DNA from: Zhuqueibacter pondensis
Lineage (GTDB): Bacteria; Zhuqueibacterota; Zhuqueibacteria; Zhuqueibacterales; Zhuqueibacteraceae
Direction of reading: 5' to 3'
Assembly: GCA_034505955.1 (NCBI GenBank)
Contig: JAPDQK010000005.1
Coordinates: 62,001 to 126,000 of the forward strand
Length of the DNA stretch: 64,000 bases
A program made the translations under genes and the position numbers. The notes beneath the pieces were generated by a model. It was not told the DNA's origin, made no database searches, and saw only the letters and a program-made list of their open reading frames with translations. The stretch's first letter is position 1, and each line of letters begins with the position of its first letter. Shown piece after piece: positions 11,756 through 20,601 of this stretch.

Positions 11756-13030
11756 TCATGTTGAAAAACGATTGAGTCTCTTGAGGGAGAAGAAAACGAG
11801 CAATGACAGGAACAACAGCACACCGGTCAGAGCGAAGAAGTACTGGTGATGCGGCATGGTGCTGTAGAACCGGCCGAAGAATCCCGAACCAGAGCTGCCC
11901 ACGGCAGTGGCCACGAACCACAGTCCCATCATCATGCCCTGAATCCGGCGCGGGGCAACCTTGGTGACGAAGGATTGTCCCATCGGCGAAACCAGGATTT
12001 CCGCGAGCGTCACCACGAAATATGAGGCAATCAGCCACCACGGCGACATGATATTGGCATCCGCATCTCCACCCGCCAGCGAGGCAAAGGCCATAATCAA
12101 CATGGAGAACCCGGAGATGAACATGCCGATGAATATTTTCGTGGGATTGGTCGGCTCCTTGCCGTTATTTCTCATTCGATTGAATATGTTCACCACCACG
12201 GGCGTCAGCAGCAAAATAAAAAATGGATTGAAAAACTGATAGGTCTCGGGTTTGAGAAGGTCAGACAAAATCGTTGAGCGCTGGGCAAAGAGGGTGAGCG
12301 CAAAGCCATTCTGATAAAATGTTATCCAGAAAAAGATCACGATCAGGAACAGGAGTCCGAGCGTGGCGATGCGCTGCCGGTCCTCCTCCCGATTGGTCGG
12401 CGGATCATTTTGTCCCATTGTCCCGCCATACGCTGTGCCGTACTTGCGAACAACCAATGAAGACTTTCCTGATTCAAAAATAATCATGCTCAGGATCATT
12501 CCCACTGCCGCCGCGGCAAAAGAGATTCTGTAACTGTCAAAGGCATTGTGAAAATATGTTGCTGCCAGCGGAGCCAGCATGGCGCCGATGTTGACACCCA
12601 TATAATAAATGTTGAAGCCGCTGTCTTTCCGGCCGTCTTGCGGTTCGTATAAATTACCGACAGAGACGGACATATTCACCTTGAAAATTCCCGTTCCGAC
12701 CGCGATCATGACCAGCCCGATAAAGAACAAGGCCACTCGATTCGCCGCGGAACCGGCAAGCAAGGCGTATCCCACGCCCATCAAAACAGCGCCTACGCGA
12801 ATGGTGTTGTGTGCGCCAATGACTTTGTCGCTCAGCCAGCCGCCGACCAGCGGAAAAAAATACGCGATAAAAAGAAACAAACCGTAAACCTTTCCTTTGA
12901 AGGCATCGCTCCATTTGAACTCATGATCCATGTACAACACAAAAATCGCCATCAGGATGTAGAAGCCGAAACGCTCCCAAATCTCAGTGAAGAACAACAC
13001 CTTTAATCCTTTCGGATGATCGCGAAACAT
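11756..13030 (-). CDS. POT-family proton-dependent oligopeptide transporter
   Basis: This MFS protein of the POT/PTR2 family imports di- and tripeptides with protons across the inner membrane. The start contains the family motif FFTEIWERFGFYILMA (ExxER-FxY), and FNIYYMGVNIGAMLAPL matches the second PTR signature. The 424 residues contain about 12 hydrophobic segments and are shorter than many bacterial POTs (about 460-500), mainly in the loops. It is the first gene of a tight three-gene unit: its stop overlaps the possible start of the M24 peptidase (ATGA at 11756-11759), followed by the S37 peptidase. That arrangement supports uptake of proline-containing peptides. Confidence 0.9.
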   Translation of the reverse strand: MFRDHPKGLKVLFFTEIWERFGFYILMAIFVLYMDHEFKWSDAFKGKVYGLFLFIAYFFPLVGGWLSDKVIGAHNTIRVGAVLMGVGYALLAGSAANRVALFFIGLVMIAVGTGIFKVNMSVSVGNLYEPQDGRKDSGFNIYYMGVNIGAMLAPLAATYFHNAFDSYRISFAAAAVGMILSMIIFESGKSSLVVRKYGTAYGGTMGQNDPPTNREEDRQRIATLGLLFLIVIFFWITFYQNGFALTLFAQRSTILSDLLKPETYQFFNPFFILLLTPVVVNIFNRMRNNGKEPTNPTKIFIGMFISGFSMLIMAFASLAGGDADANIMSPWWLIASYFVVTLAEILVSPMGQSFVTKVAPRRIQGMMMGLWFVATAVGSSGSGFFGRFYSTMPHHQYFFALTGVLLFLSLLVFFSLKRLNRFST

Positions 13031-13442
13031 GTCGTGCCCTTTCGGATAAAAGACTTCAATCCGTAAACAGCGGGATTGTGGATTTTATCAGTTGGCTAAT
13101 AACGTTAAGTTGGGTGCACTCGCCACCTGAGTACTGGCAACTTCACTTCTGCCTGTCATGCCGTAGGCATCTTTCCCAGCCAAAGCCTCGCGCGAAGTTT
13201 TTCTTTGCGCCAACTTTGCGTCTTCGCCTCTTTGCGTGAAATTGTTAGCTTTTGTTTTATTAAAACAATTCTGTCGTACTACCCAACCCGGACGAGCCGG
13301 AGCCAAAAAGACAAAATGCTTGAAGACAAAATAATTTGTCAAAAATTATTTTGTCTTTTAAAATCCCAACGGGCGTAACCTATAGACGCAGTCTTTGCCA
13401 AAAAAGCAAAGATTTCATTGATAAAAGATTAATACTAATCAT
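13031..13442. other. Intergenic region with palindromes, no gene seen
   Basis: This 412-base stretch holds no convincing gene; short open frames here lack ribosome sites and protein-like composition. It contains a near-perfect AT-rich hairpin at 13323-13357. At 13154-13174 it has a 21-base sequence with an internal ATGCC...GGCAT palindrome that recurs at 50700-50720 with one mismatch. It also has a phrase CCCAACGGGCGTAACC resembling CCCTGCGGGCGTAGCC inside the repeat at 14.9 kb. The promoter of the POT transporter operon should lie near 13031-13090. Confidence 0.5.
13323..13357 (-). terminator. Probable terminator hairpin after the hydroxyproline dehydratase gene
   Basis: The arms AAGACAAAATAATTT and AAATTATTTTGTCTT pair over 15 bases with a five-base loop (GTCAA). 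It lies about 85 bases past the stop codon of the 13443-14498 gene. The stem is very AT-rich and lacks a classic GC core, so its strength as a terminator is uncertain; it could also be a stray palindrome. Confidence 0.45.
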
Positions 13443-14498
13443 TCAAATGATAAAACCGTTCTTCATCGGGTCGTCAGGATCAATGAGAAATTCATTGCGG
13501 CCGGTGATGAAGGCGGTTCCTTCCACTTCGGGAATGATTGCTTCATACGGTCCGAAGCGTGTGGTTTGCACCACACGGCCGGTGAATTTGCTCGCAATGA
13601 TGCTCTCAATCACAAGCGGCTGCCCGACGGTTATTTCTTTGCGCGCGAAGTGAATGGCCAACCGGCCGCTCACACCCGTGCCAGTTGGCGAGCGATCGAC
13701 TTCGCCCTCGGCGAAAATACAGACGTTGCGGCTATGCGCACCTTGCCCAATCGGTGGGGCGATGAAAATGGTTCCGTACAGGAAACTCAAATCATCTTCA
13801 AACGGATGGACGATCTCGCGGGATTTCATCACCGCGCGCTTGATGGCCATGCCTTTCTCGACGAGCTGTGGCGTCTCCTCGGGCGTGCATTTGAAACCGA
13901 GTTGATCCGCTTGCACATAAGCATAGAACGCGCCGCCGAAGGCCAGATCGTAGTGAATGGTTCCAATGCCCGGCACCGCAACCATTTCATCGAGGCCGAC
14001 AACAAACGATGGGACGTTGTGAAAATACACGCTCTGCACCTTTCCGTTTTTGACCCGCGCATGCGCCGTGATCAGGCCGGCAGGGCTGTCGATGCGGATC
14101 ACGGTTTCGGGCTCAACAGGCTTCTTCATTCCGGTCTGCACCGCAACAGTGGCAATGCCGATGATCCCGTGGCCGCACATGGTGCTGTAACCTTCATTGT
14201 GCAAGAACAACACGCCGAAATCCGCCTCCGGACTGACCGGTGGTGTGATAATGCAGCCGTACATCTCGCGATGGCCGCGCGGTTCCCACATCAATGCCGT
14301 GCGCAGATGATCATAATGCTCTTTGGCATATCTTCGTCGTGCGAGAATCGTGTCACCGGGGAGTTCCGGATAACCATCGACCATCACGCGCAGCGGCTCG
14401 CCTTCGGTATGCGCATCGATCGTCGTAATCTTCAGCCAATCCCTGGGTGGCGTCCAGGAGCGAAGAGGATGCAAGACTTGTGTATGTGGTTGTTGCAT
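13443..14498 (-). CDS. Proline racemase family protein, probable trans-3-hydroxy-L-proline dehydratase
   Basis: This is a member of the proline racemase / hydroxyproline epimerase family, about 351 residues. The first active-site cysteine is present in STMCGHGIIG (C108), but the second site reads DRSPTGTGVSGR, so T272 replaces the cysteine of true racemases and 4-Hyp epimerases. In characterised family members a Cys/Thr pair marks trans-3-hydroxy-L-proline dehydratase, which forms delta-1-pyrroline-2-carboxylate and water. I chose ATG 14498 because the upstream extension begins with TTG and is not family-like; no clear ribosome site is seen. The next gene upstream is HypD, the trans-4-Hyp dehydratase, which fits hydroxyproline use. 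Function rests on one residue and context. Confidence 0.85.
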   Translation of the reverse strand: MQQPHTQVLHPLRSWTPPRDWLKITTIDAHTEGEPLRVMVDGYPELPGDTILARRRYAKEHYDHLRTALMWEPRGHREMYGCIITPPVSPEADFGVLFLHNEGYSTMCGHGIIGIATVAVQTGMKKPVEPETVIRIDSPAGLITAHARVKNGKVQSVYFHNVPSFVVGLDEMVAVPGIGTIHYDLAFGGAFYAYVQADQLGFKCTPEETPQLVEKGMAIKRAVMKSREIVHPFEDDLSFLYGTIFIAPPIGQGAHSRNVCIFAEGEVDRSPTGTGVSGRLAIHFARKEITVGQPLVIESIIASKFTGRVVQTTRFGPYEAIIPEVEGTAFITGRNEFLIDPDDPMKNGFII

Positions 14499-15137
14499 AC
14501 AGTCTTTGCGGTTAAGTTGAAATAGTCCAAGCAAGAATTGGTACAACGGCCATCAGCCTTTTCATTTCAAAGATGGTAATATGGAAAAATCAATCTTGAA
14601 AGTCAAGTCTGAAAGCGCTGCCGCCAATACACGGAAAGAATTGGCAGTCAAATGAAAATCAAAAAATTCGATTGGAGGGTGGTGTCAGGATGAGAAATGT
14701 TCGGGCATTGCCTTTGGAGAAATCAGGACTCTTGCCACGCGGTATTGGCATGTGGATGCCCCGGCCCCGGTTGCTTCTCCCGAATCTCCGGCGCGCAGCG
14801 ATAGAGAGATAAGAATTCGTAACAGTTCACCACCCTTTTGAAATGTCATTCTGGAAGAATCTTCTTTCGTACTGGGTAAGATCTTAAAATTGAAATCTTA
14901 CTTAATGCGTAAAAAGATTCCCTGCGGGCGTAGCCTACGGCCATAGGCTCTACGAGCCGTAGGCCTGCGGAATGACACCATTAGAGGGGATGGTGAACTG
15001 TTACAAGAATTCCAGCTCGCGATCGGCAATCCGAAACAGATGCGCTCAAATCCAAATTTGCGAGCAAACAACATTGAACAACCAAATGATTCAAATCATC
15101 AAAAAATCGATTGTCCGGAATGCACCACTTGACGAAA
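14499..15137. other. Long intergenic region with inverted-repeat element
   Basis: About 640 bases without a supported gene separate the trans-3-Hyp dehydratase gene from hypD. Most of the right half is the 200-bp repeat at 14813-15012. The part at 14499-14812 should carry the promoter of the 13443-14498 gene; I see no clear motif. Confidence 0.5.
14813..15012. repeat. 200-bp MITE-like element with terminal inverted repeats
   Basis: The left end reads GAATTCGTAACAGTTCACCA and the right end is its near reverse complement (TGGTGAACTGTTACAAGAATTC region, 14991-15012); the shared core of 14 bases is perfect. Inside are further palindromes: GTAGCCTACGG facing CCGTAGGC at about 14930-14965, and GTCATTCTGGAAGAATC (14845-14861) facing GATTCC and GGAATGAC on the right. 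No open frame is carried. The structure suggests a nonautonomous mobile element or a folded RNA repeat. Confidence 0.6.
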
Positions 15138-17495
15138 TCAGAAACTCTGATGCTCCGTCCTCGCGATGATTTCATCCTGCAACGTTTTGCTCAAATCGCA
15201 AAAATAATCGCTGTAGCCGGCCACGCGCACGATCAAATCGCGATATTGTTCCGGATGGGCTTGAGCGTCGCGCAGGGTCTGAGCTGTCACAACATTGAAT
15301 TGAACATGATGGCCGCCCAACGTGAAATACGCCCGCACGAGATGCGCCAGGTTGTCGAGACCTTTTTCCGTTTCGAGTAGTTGCGGCGTGAATTTTTGAT
15401 TCAACAACGTGCCGCCGGTGCGCACATGATCCATCTTGGCAGCGGACTTCAGCACGGCGGTCGGGCCATGGCGATCGGCGCCTTGCACCGGCGAGATGCC
15501 TTCTGACAGCGGTGTCCACGCTTTTCTGCCATCCGGCGTGGCGCCGGTGACGGAGCCAAAATAAACATGGCAGGTGGTCGGCAGCATATCGATGCGATAC
15601 ACGCCGCCCTTGGTGTTCTTTCTGCCATTCACTTCATTATAAAATGCCTCGAACACGGCACGCATGATGTTGTCGGCATAATCATCGTCGTTGCCATATT
15701 TCGGCGTCCTATTGAGCACCAGCAAGCGCATCTTCTCGTAACCCTCGAAATTTGCCGCCAGCGCGGTCAGCAACTCGCGCATCGAGAGTTTTTTCTCATC
15801 AAAGACATGATACTTGATGGCTGCGAGACTGTCTGTGATCGAGCCGATGCCAACACCCTGAATATAATTCGTATTGTAGCGCGCGCCGCCGTCGTTGTAA
15901 TCCTTCCCTTTGACAATACAATCGTCAATTAAAATGGACAGAAATGGCACCGGCATGTATTCGGCATACAAGCGTTCGATGACGTTGTTGCCGCGCACTT
16001 TGATGTCGATGAAATGTTTCATCTGGCGCTTGAAAGCTTCCATCAGCTCATCGAACGTTCGGAAAGTTTCAGGATCGCCGGAGTCGATGCCGATTTTCCT
16101 TCCGGTTCTCGGATCGATACCATTGTGCAGTGTAATCTCAAAAACTTTGGGGAGATTGAAATAGCCGGTGAGAATGTAGCTCTCTTTTCCGAAGGCGCCG
16201 GTCTCGACGCAACCGCTGGTGCCGCCGTTGCGCGCGTCTTCAATGGATTTGCCTTGGCGCAAGAGTTCCTCCACAACCATGTCCGCATTGAAAATCGACG
16301 GCTGTCCCCAACCCTTGCGAATGATTTTGCACGCGCGTTTCAAAAATTCGTCCGGATTCTTGCGGCTGAGCTGAATGTTAGAACTGGGCTGCACCAGCCG
16401 CATCTCGTCAATCACCTCGAGCACGAGATACGTGACTTCGTTGACGCCATCGCTGCCATCGGCGCGCAAGCCGCCGCTGTTGATGTTGGCAAAATCCGTG
16501 TATGTCGAGCTTTCCGCGGCAGTGACACCGACTTTTGGTGGTGCCGGTTGATTGTTGAATTTTATCCAAAAACATTGCAGCAGTTCCTTGGCTTGCTCAC
16601 GCGTGAGCGAGCCGTCAGCGATGCCCTTTCTATAAAACGGATAAAGATGCTGATCGAGGCGGCCGGGATTGAATGAGTCCCAGGGATTCAATTCCGTGAT
16701 CACACCCAGATGCACAAACCAGTAATACTGCAATGCCTCCCAAAAATTTTCTGGCGCGTGCGCCGGAACGTGACGGCAAATCTGCGCGATGGTTTCCAGT
16801 TCGGATTTTCGCACTGTATCTTTTTCTTGCGCTGCAAGCTCCAGCGCCTTGTTGGCGTAACGATGGGCTAATGTCACGATTGCCTCGGCGCAGATGCGCA
16901 TGGCTTTGAGTTCTTCCTGCTTGTAGTATGCCTCGGCATCATTGTGATAGTCGAGCGCCTTCAGACTCGCATCGATGTCCCGGATGAAATCGAGCATGCC
17001 TTTGCGGTAAATCTTGTCATCCAATACCGTGTGCCCCGGCGCACGCTGTTCCATGAATTCCGTGAAGATCCCGGCTTGATACGCGGCTTTCCATTCGTCC
17101 GTCATCTCGTCGAAAATTTTTTCACGGATCGTTTTCCCCTGCCAAAATGGAATGATGACTTCCCGATACAATCGTCGGGTTTCGGCCTCGACTTTGAATG
17201 GAATCTTTTCCCGGCTGTTGAGAATATCCAAATCTTCCAGACTGTGGCAACAAATTTCCGGATAGGTATATGTCGCTTTCGGTGCCGGGCCGCGCTCGCC
17301 GACAATCAATTCGCCATCATTGAGGCAAATGGCTTTGTTCTCCATGATGGTTTTGAATGTGAGCGCGCGTTTCATGGGAACCGAGAGAAAGCCGGCTTCT
17401 TGATAAAATTGCGTCACCAGCAGCGCGCGCTCCGGAGAAATATATGGCACGGCATTGAGGCTTTGTTGCCGCAAGATTTTGACGCGTTTGGTCAT
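15138..17495 (-). CDS. hypD: Trans-4-hydroxy-L-proline dehydratase (glycyl radical enzyme)
   Basis: This 785-residue glycyl radical enzyme should dehydrate trans-4-hydroxy-L-proline to pyrroline-5-carboxylate. It has the PFL-like N-terminal domain, the radical cysteine and base in GGTSGCVETG (C429, E431), and the C-terminal glycyl loop VRVAGYSDYF (G760). Stretches such as ELIVGERG, TYPEICCHS, MEQRAPGHTV, NPWDSFNPGRLDQHL and KFNNQPAPPKVGVT resemble, from memory, the clostridial HypD rather than PFL or glycerol dehydratase. The activase gene ends three bases upstream of this start, and proline dehydrogenase precedes it, so the three form one unit. The radical is destroyed by oxygen, which implies anaerobic metabolism. 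Assignment as HypD is strong but made without alignment. Confidence 0.92.
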   Translation of the reverse strand: MTKRVKILRQQSLNAVPYISPERALLVTQFYQEAGFLSVPMKRALTFKTIMENKAICLNDGELIVGERGPAPKATYTYPEICCHSLEDLDILNSREKIPFKVEAETRRLYREVIIPFWQGKTIREKIFDEMTDEWKAAYQAGIFTEFMEQRAPGHTVLDDKIYRKGMLDFIRDIDASLKALDYHNDAEAYYKQEELKAMRICAEAIVTLAHRYANKALELAAQEKDTVRKSELETIAQICRHVPAHAPENFWEALQYYWFVHLGVITELNPWDSFNPGRLDQHLYPFYRKGIADGSLTREQAKELLQCFWIKFNNQPAPPKVGVTAAESSTYTDFANINSGGLRADGSDGVNEVTYLVLEVIDEMRLVQPSSNIQLSRKNPDEFLKRACKIIRKGWGQPSIFNADMVVEELLRQGKSIEDARNGGTSGCVETGAFGKESYILTGYFNLPKVFEITLHNGIDPRTGRKIGIDSGDPETFRTFDELMEAFKRQMKHFIDIKVRGNNVIERLYAEYMPVPFLSILIDDCIVKGKDYNDGGARYNTNYIQGVGIGSITDSLAAIKYHVFDEKKLSMRELLTALAANFEGYEKMRLLVLNRTPKYGNDDDYADNIMRAVFEAFYNEVNGRKNTKGGVYRIDMLPTTCHVYFGSVTGATPDGRKAWTPLSEGISPVQGADRHGPTAVLKSAAKMDHVRTGGTLLNQKFTPQLLETEKGLDNLAHLVRAYFTLGGHHVQFNVVTAQTLRDAQAHPEQYRDLIVRVAGYSDYFCDLSKTLQDEIIARTEHQSF

Positions 17496-17498
17496 TCT

Positions 17499-18401
17499 TC
17501 ATCCTCCAAGCACAACGGTCTTCACAAATCGTTTCAATTCGTTGACGATTCGATCCAGGCTTTCCGGCGAAGGGGGCGCAACTTCCGGCAGTGGGTATGC
17601 CAGGCCCAGCCGGCGATACTTTTCCAAACCCGTGTGATGATACGGCAGGATGTGAATCTCATCGATATTTCCCAAAGATGCAACAAAACTGCCGGTCTGC
17701 CGAATGTTTTCCTGATCGTCATTGACTCCGGGAATGAGTGGCAGGCGAACAATGACGTTCTTCTGCCATTGGGAGAGCCTGCGCAGATTGTCCAGGACCA
17801 GACGATTGGGTACACCGGTGAACTGCCGGTGCCTGGCTTCGTCAAGGATTTTTATATCATAAAGAAACAGATCGACACATGGACTGATTTGGCCGAGAAT
17901 CTCAGGAGAAACGTATCCGCTGGTATCGACTGCGGTGTGAATGCCTTTCTGCTTGCAAGACTGCAGAAGGGAGAGAAGGAATTCGTGCTGCAGCAAAGGC
18001 TCGCCGCCGGAAAACGTCACACCGCCGCCGGACTGATCGAAGAAAACCACATCTTTGCTGATTTCCGCCATGACTTCTTCGGTGGTCATCTCCCTTCCGG
18101 CCATCTCGCGCGCCTCGGCGTAACACACTTCGATGCAGTTACCGCATTGAATACAATTTTCGCGCACATAGACAAACCGGCCGTCCTCACGGCGAATCGC
18201 ACCATTTCGGCAGACAGAAAAGCAATCTCCGCAACGCAAACAGCGCTCTTCCCGGAAAATAATCTCCTGGTGGCGGATAATCGATTCCGGGTTGTGACAC
18301 CATTGGCAGCGCAGCGGACATCCCTTGAAAAATACTGTTGTGCGAATTCCCGGGCCGTCATGCACCGCATAGCGCATGATGTTGAAAATCATTCCTTTCA
18401 T
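17499..18401 (-). CDS. HypD-activating enzyme, radical SAM glycyl radical activase
   Basis: This radical SAM protein installs the glycyl radical on HypD. It is 300 residues from ATG 18401. The SAM-cluster motif is CPLRCQWC (C28, C32, C35). Two four-cysteine clusters follow in CLRCGDCFSVC (from C54) and CIQCGNCIEVC (from C83), as in the larger class of activases. GGGVTFSGGEPLLQ is the SAM-binding glycine motif. The frame is open far upstream within the proline dehydrogenase gene but is not coding there. ATG 18401 overlaps the stop of proline dehydrogenase as ATGA, so translation is probably coupled. It ends three bases before the hypD start. Confidence 0.94.
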   Translation of the reverse strand: MKGMIFNIMRYAVHDGPGIRTTVFFKGCPLRCQWCHNPESIIRHQEIIFREERCLRCGDCFSVCRNGAIRREDGRFVYVRENCIQCGNCIEVCYAEAREMAGREMTTEEVMAEISKDVVFFDQSGGGVTFSGGEPLLQHEFLLSLLQSCKQKGIHTAVDTSGYVSPEILGQISPCVDLFLYDIKILDEARHRQFTGVPNRLVLDNLRRLSQWQKNVIVRLPLIPGVNDDQENIRQTGSFVASLGNIDEIHILPYHHTGLEKYRRLGLAYPLPEVAPPSPESLDRIVNELKRFVKTVVLGG

Positions 18402-19324
18402 GATACCAAGTTTTTCACTACAAACCAAAGATTCGCCGGCCGCTCCGCGAGCCGGCGCACATACCACGGGAACCAATAGTTGCCATAGCTGATCAGAACG
18501 CGCACGCGGCAACCTTCCCTGGCCAGGCGCAACTGCTCTTCGCTTTGAATGCCATAAAGAAACTGAAACTCGTAGTCGTTTTTGCTGAGTCCCAGCTCTG
18601 ATGCGGCTCGTTGAATTCTTTTTATCAAACGCCTGTCGTGCGTGGCAATGCCAACGGTCACGCCATTCTTTTTTATGTTCGACAGCAGCATTTGTGCGAG
18701 CGCAAAATAATTGGCATCGACCTCTGATTTCCCGGGGTAAGCGATGTTCGCCGGTTCCAGGTAAGCGCCTTTTACCAGGCGAATGGCGGGAGACAAGGGC
18801 AAAAGTTCTTCGAGGTCTTTTTTCGTTCGGTACAAATAGGCTTGTACACACACGCCGGCGTTCGGGTATTTACTGCGAATTTTCTTGTACAGTGAAAGCG
18901 TGCGATCCACATAACCGCTTTGTTCCATGTCAATCCACACCCAATTCTTCAGCGCGGCGGCGCGTTCGACAATTGCCGTGAGATTCTGAAGGCAGAGGTC
19001 CTCATTCAAATCCAGGCCGAGCTGGGTCAACTTGACCGAAACATGGGTGTCGAGATGGCGCTGGTGAATTTGTTGCAGGGCCTCCAAATAATGATTCGTG
19101 GCCTCCATGGATTCGGCCGCTTCGACAATATTCTCTCCCAAATGAGTAAAAATAGTATTGAGGCTTTGCTTTTGTAACGTGCTCGCCGCTTGCAGGGCTT
19201 CAGCAAGCTCTTCGCCGGGCATAAAACGTGATACGGCACGACGAATGAATTGATAGCGAGGCAGTGTTTGGCGCAGTTTGCGATTTTCCGAAATCCACAA
19301 CAGCACCTTGCGGAGCCATCTCAT
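18398..19324 (-). CDS. Proline dehydrogenase (monofunctional, FAD-dependent)
   Basis: This predicted TIM-barrel flavoenzyme oxidises L-proline to pyrroline-5-carboxylate; it is about 308 residues, the size of monofunctional bacterial enzymes rather than PutA. Recognisable stretches are SVKLTQLGLDLNEDLC, WVWIDMEQSGYVDRTL, GVCVQAYLYRTKKDLEE, RLVKGAYLEPANIAYPGKSE and GIATHDRRLIKRI. I chose ATG 19324 because GAAGGA lies five bases upstream; a TTG five codons earlier is less likely. Its last bases overlap the activase start. P5C is also the HypD product, so both reactions feed one pool. No P5C dehydrogenase or reductase gene is in the window. In this neighbourhood the enzyme could serve mainly degradation. 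Confidence 0.9.
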   Translation of the reverse strand: MRWLRKVLLWISENRKLRQTLPRYQFIRRAVSRFMPGEELAEALQAASTLQKQSLNTIFTHLGENIVEAAESMEATNHYLEALQQIHQRHLDTHVSVKLTQLGLDLNEDLCLQNLTAIVERAAALKNWVWIDMEQSGYVDRTLSLYKKIRSKYPNAGVCVQAYLYRTKKDLEELLPLSPAIRLVKGAYLEPANIAYPGKSEVDANYFALAQMLLSNIKKNGVTVGIATHDRRLIKRIQRAASELGLSKNDYEFQFLYGIQSEEQLRLAREGCRVRVLISYGNYWFPWYVRRLAERPANLWFVVKNLVS

Positions 19325-19339
19325 AATTTTCCTTCCCAA

Positions 19340-19656
19340 TCTGTCGTATGATGCCGGAAAACTGCCACGACCACGAGGATTTTTTCACTGCAAAGGCACC
19401 AGGCGCACAAGAAAATGGTTGAATTTTCTTTATGACCCTGCATGTGGCACATGTCCCAAGCGCCAATCTTTCCTGCAGAATGGTTGTCATTGCGAACCCT
19501 GGCCTGCGGCAAATCTCTTCATTACAAGGAAACCATCTGTGCGGCCATAGGCTTCGCTACGCTCTCTGTGAGGCCAGAGGCCTTTGCGCCATTGTGGTTC
19601 GGCTTGGCTGTGTCCAGAGGGGTTGCGGCCAAGGCCGCGCTGCGCCCCATCCGTGT
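19340..19656. other. Intergenic region without gene
   Basis: I find no supported gene in these 317 bases. Read on the minus strand it contains GGTTCGCAATGACAAC around 19485-19500, a phrase similar to the GCGGAATGACAC inside the 14.9-kb repeat, so it may hold a worn copy of a dispersed repeat. The promoter of the ProDH-activase-hypD unit should lie next to 19340. Confidence 0.4.
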
Positions 19657-20601
19657 TCAAGATTTTTCCAGTTGCTCCAAAGTCCAGTCGATGTCCTTAT
19701 TTTGTTGCAGGAACCAATTCAGCAGTGAGTCCAGTGCCTTTTGCGTCGAAGCCTCGAGCGGAGTTCCGGGCGGACGGATGCCGGCATGCGCCAGCGCGCC
19801 GCGCCGGCGCAGAATTTCTTTGCGAATCGCCATGCCGATACCTTCCTGAAATTCGAATCGCATCAACGCGACATTGCGGTAAAACACTTCTGCAGCTTTC
19901 TCATGCTCTCCCGCATGAAACAAACGAACGACGTTGACCAAAATTTCAGGAATCGCAAATCCGGTCATCGCACCGGTGGCGCCAGCCATCAACTCTTCGA
20001 GCAGATAAGTTCCACCCAATCCGCCGAAGATGCCGATCTCGAGACCATCGGCCTGTTCGAGCACACGCGCGGTTTTATAAGGTGTCGGCGCGTCTTCCAA
20101 TTTGATCGTTCGGGCAGAGGGGACTTCACGCACAATCCGCGCCAGCAATGCGGCTTCCATGGTAAAACCGGAAATCGGCGGGTAATCTTGCACGATAATC
20201 GGGATGTCGATCGCTTCGGCAACCGTGCGAAAATGTTTGACAATCACTTCGGAGTTGAGTTTCGGCAATCGTGGCGGGCTGATCATTACGGCTGCCGCGC
20301 CCAAGGCTTTGGCTTTCTTCGACAGCTCGATGCACGTGTGCAACCCTTCTGTCGTCGTTCCAATCACGACCGGCACGCGATGATTCACGTGCGCCATCAC
20401 AGTTTCGAGCATAAACCAACGTTCGTTGTCACTGAGTCGTGCGATCTCGCTGGTCACACCCGCGGCGGTCAAGCCATCCACACCGGCGCGAAGGTACAGA
20501 TCGATCACGCGCCTGAGGCTGGCTGCGTCAATCTCGCCGGCGGGAGTAAAAGGAGTTGGAAGAACTGAGTAAACACCGGTCAACATAAAATTCCTCATCA
20601 T
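19657..20601 (-). CDS. DapA-family (dihydrodipicolinate synthase-like) aldolase/lyase
   Basis: This TIM-barrel class I aldolase of the DapA/N-acetylneuraminate lyase family is about 314 residues. It has the family start GVYSVLPTPFTPAGEID, AAGVTSEIARLSDNER at the substrate loop, the catalytic tyrosine in VQDYPPI and the Schiff-base lysine in RTIKLEDAP. GVTSE replaces the GTTGE of true DapA, so it is probably not the lysine-pathway enzyme. Family members include pyrroline-4-hydroxy-2-carboxylate deaminase of the aerobic hydroxyproline route, which would suit the location, but that is inference. ATG 20601 follows a run of eight G on the coding strand. ATG 20586, five bases after AGGA, is a possible alternative start. 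Confidence 0.85.
   Translation of the reverse strand: MMRNFMLTGVYSVLPTPFTPAGEIDAASLRRVIDLYLRAGVDGLTAAGVTSEIARLSDNERWFMLETVMAHVNHRVPVVIGTTTEGLHTCIELSKKAKALGAAAVMISPPRLPKLNSEVIVKHFRTVAEAIDIPIIVQDYPPISGFTMEAALLARIVREVPSARTIKLEDAPTPYKTARVLEQADGLEIGIFGGLGGTYLLEELMAGATGAMTGFAIPEILVNVVRLFHAGEHEKAAEVFYRNVALMRFEFQEGIGMAIRKEILRRRGALAHAGIRPPGTPLEASTQKALDSLLNWFLQQNKDIDWTLEQLEKS

Noticed and set aside
13443..14498. Calling the gene a proline racemase or 4-hydroxyproline epimerase
   Set aside because: The second catalytic cysteine is Thr272, which fits the trans-3-Hyp dehydratase subgroup better.
15138..17495. Calling the glycyl radical enzyme pyruvate formate-lyase
   Set aside because: It has a single active-site cysteine with the CxE motif of dehydratases, not the Cys-Cys pair of PFL.
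16944..18479. Plus-strand frame of 511 codons across hypD and its activase
   Set aside because: It crosses two well-supported minus-strand genes, and the translation resembles no protein.
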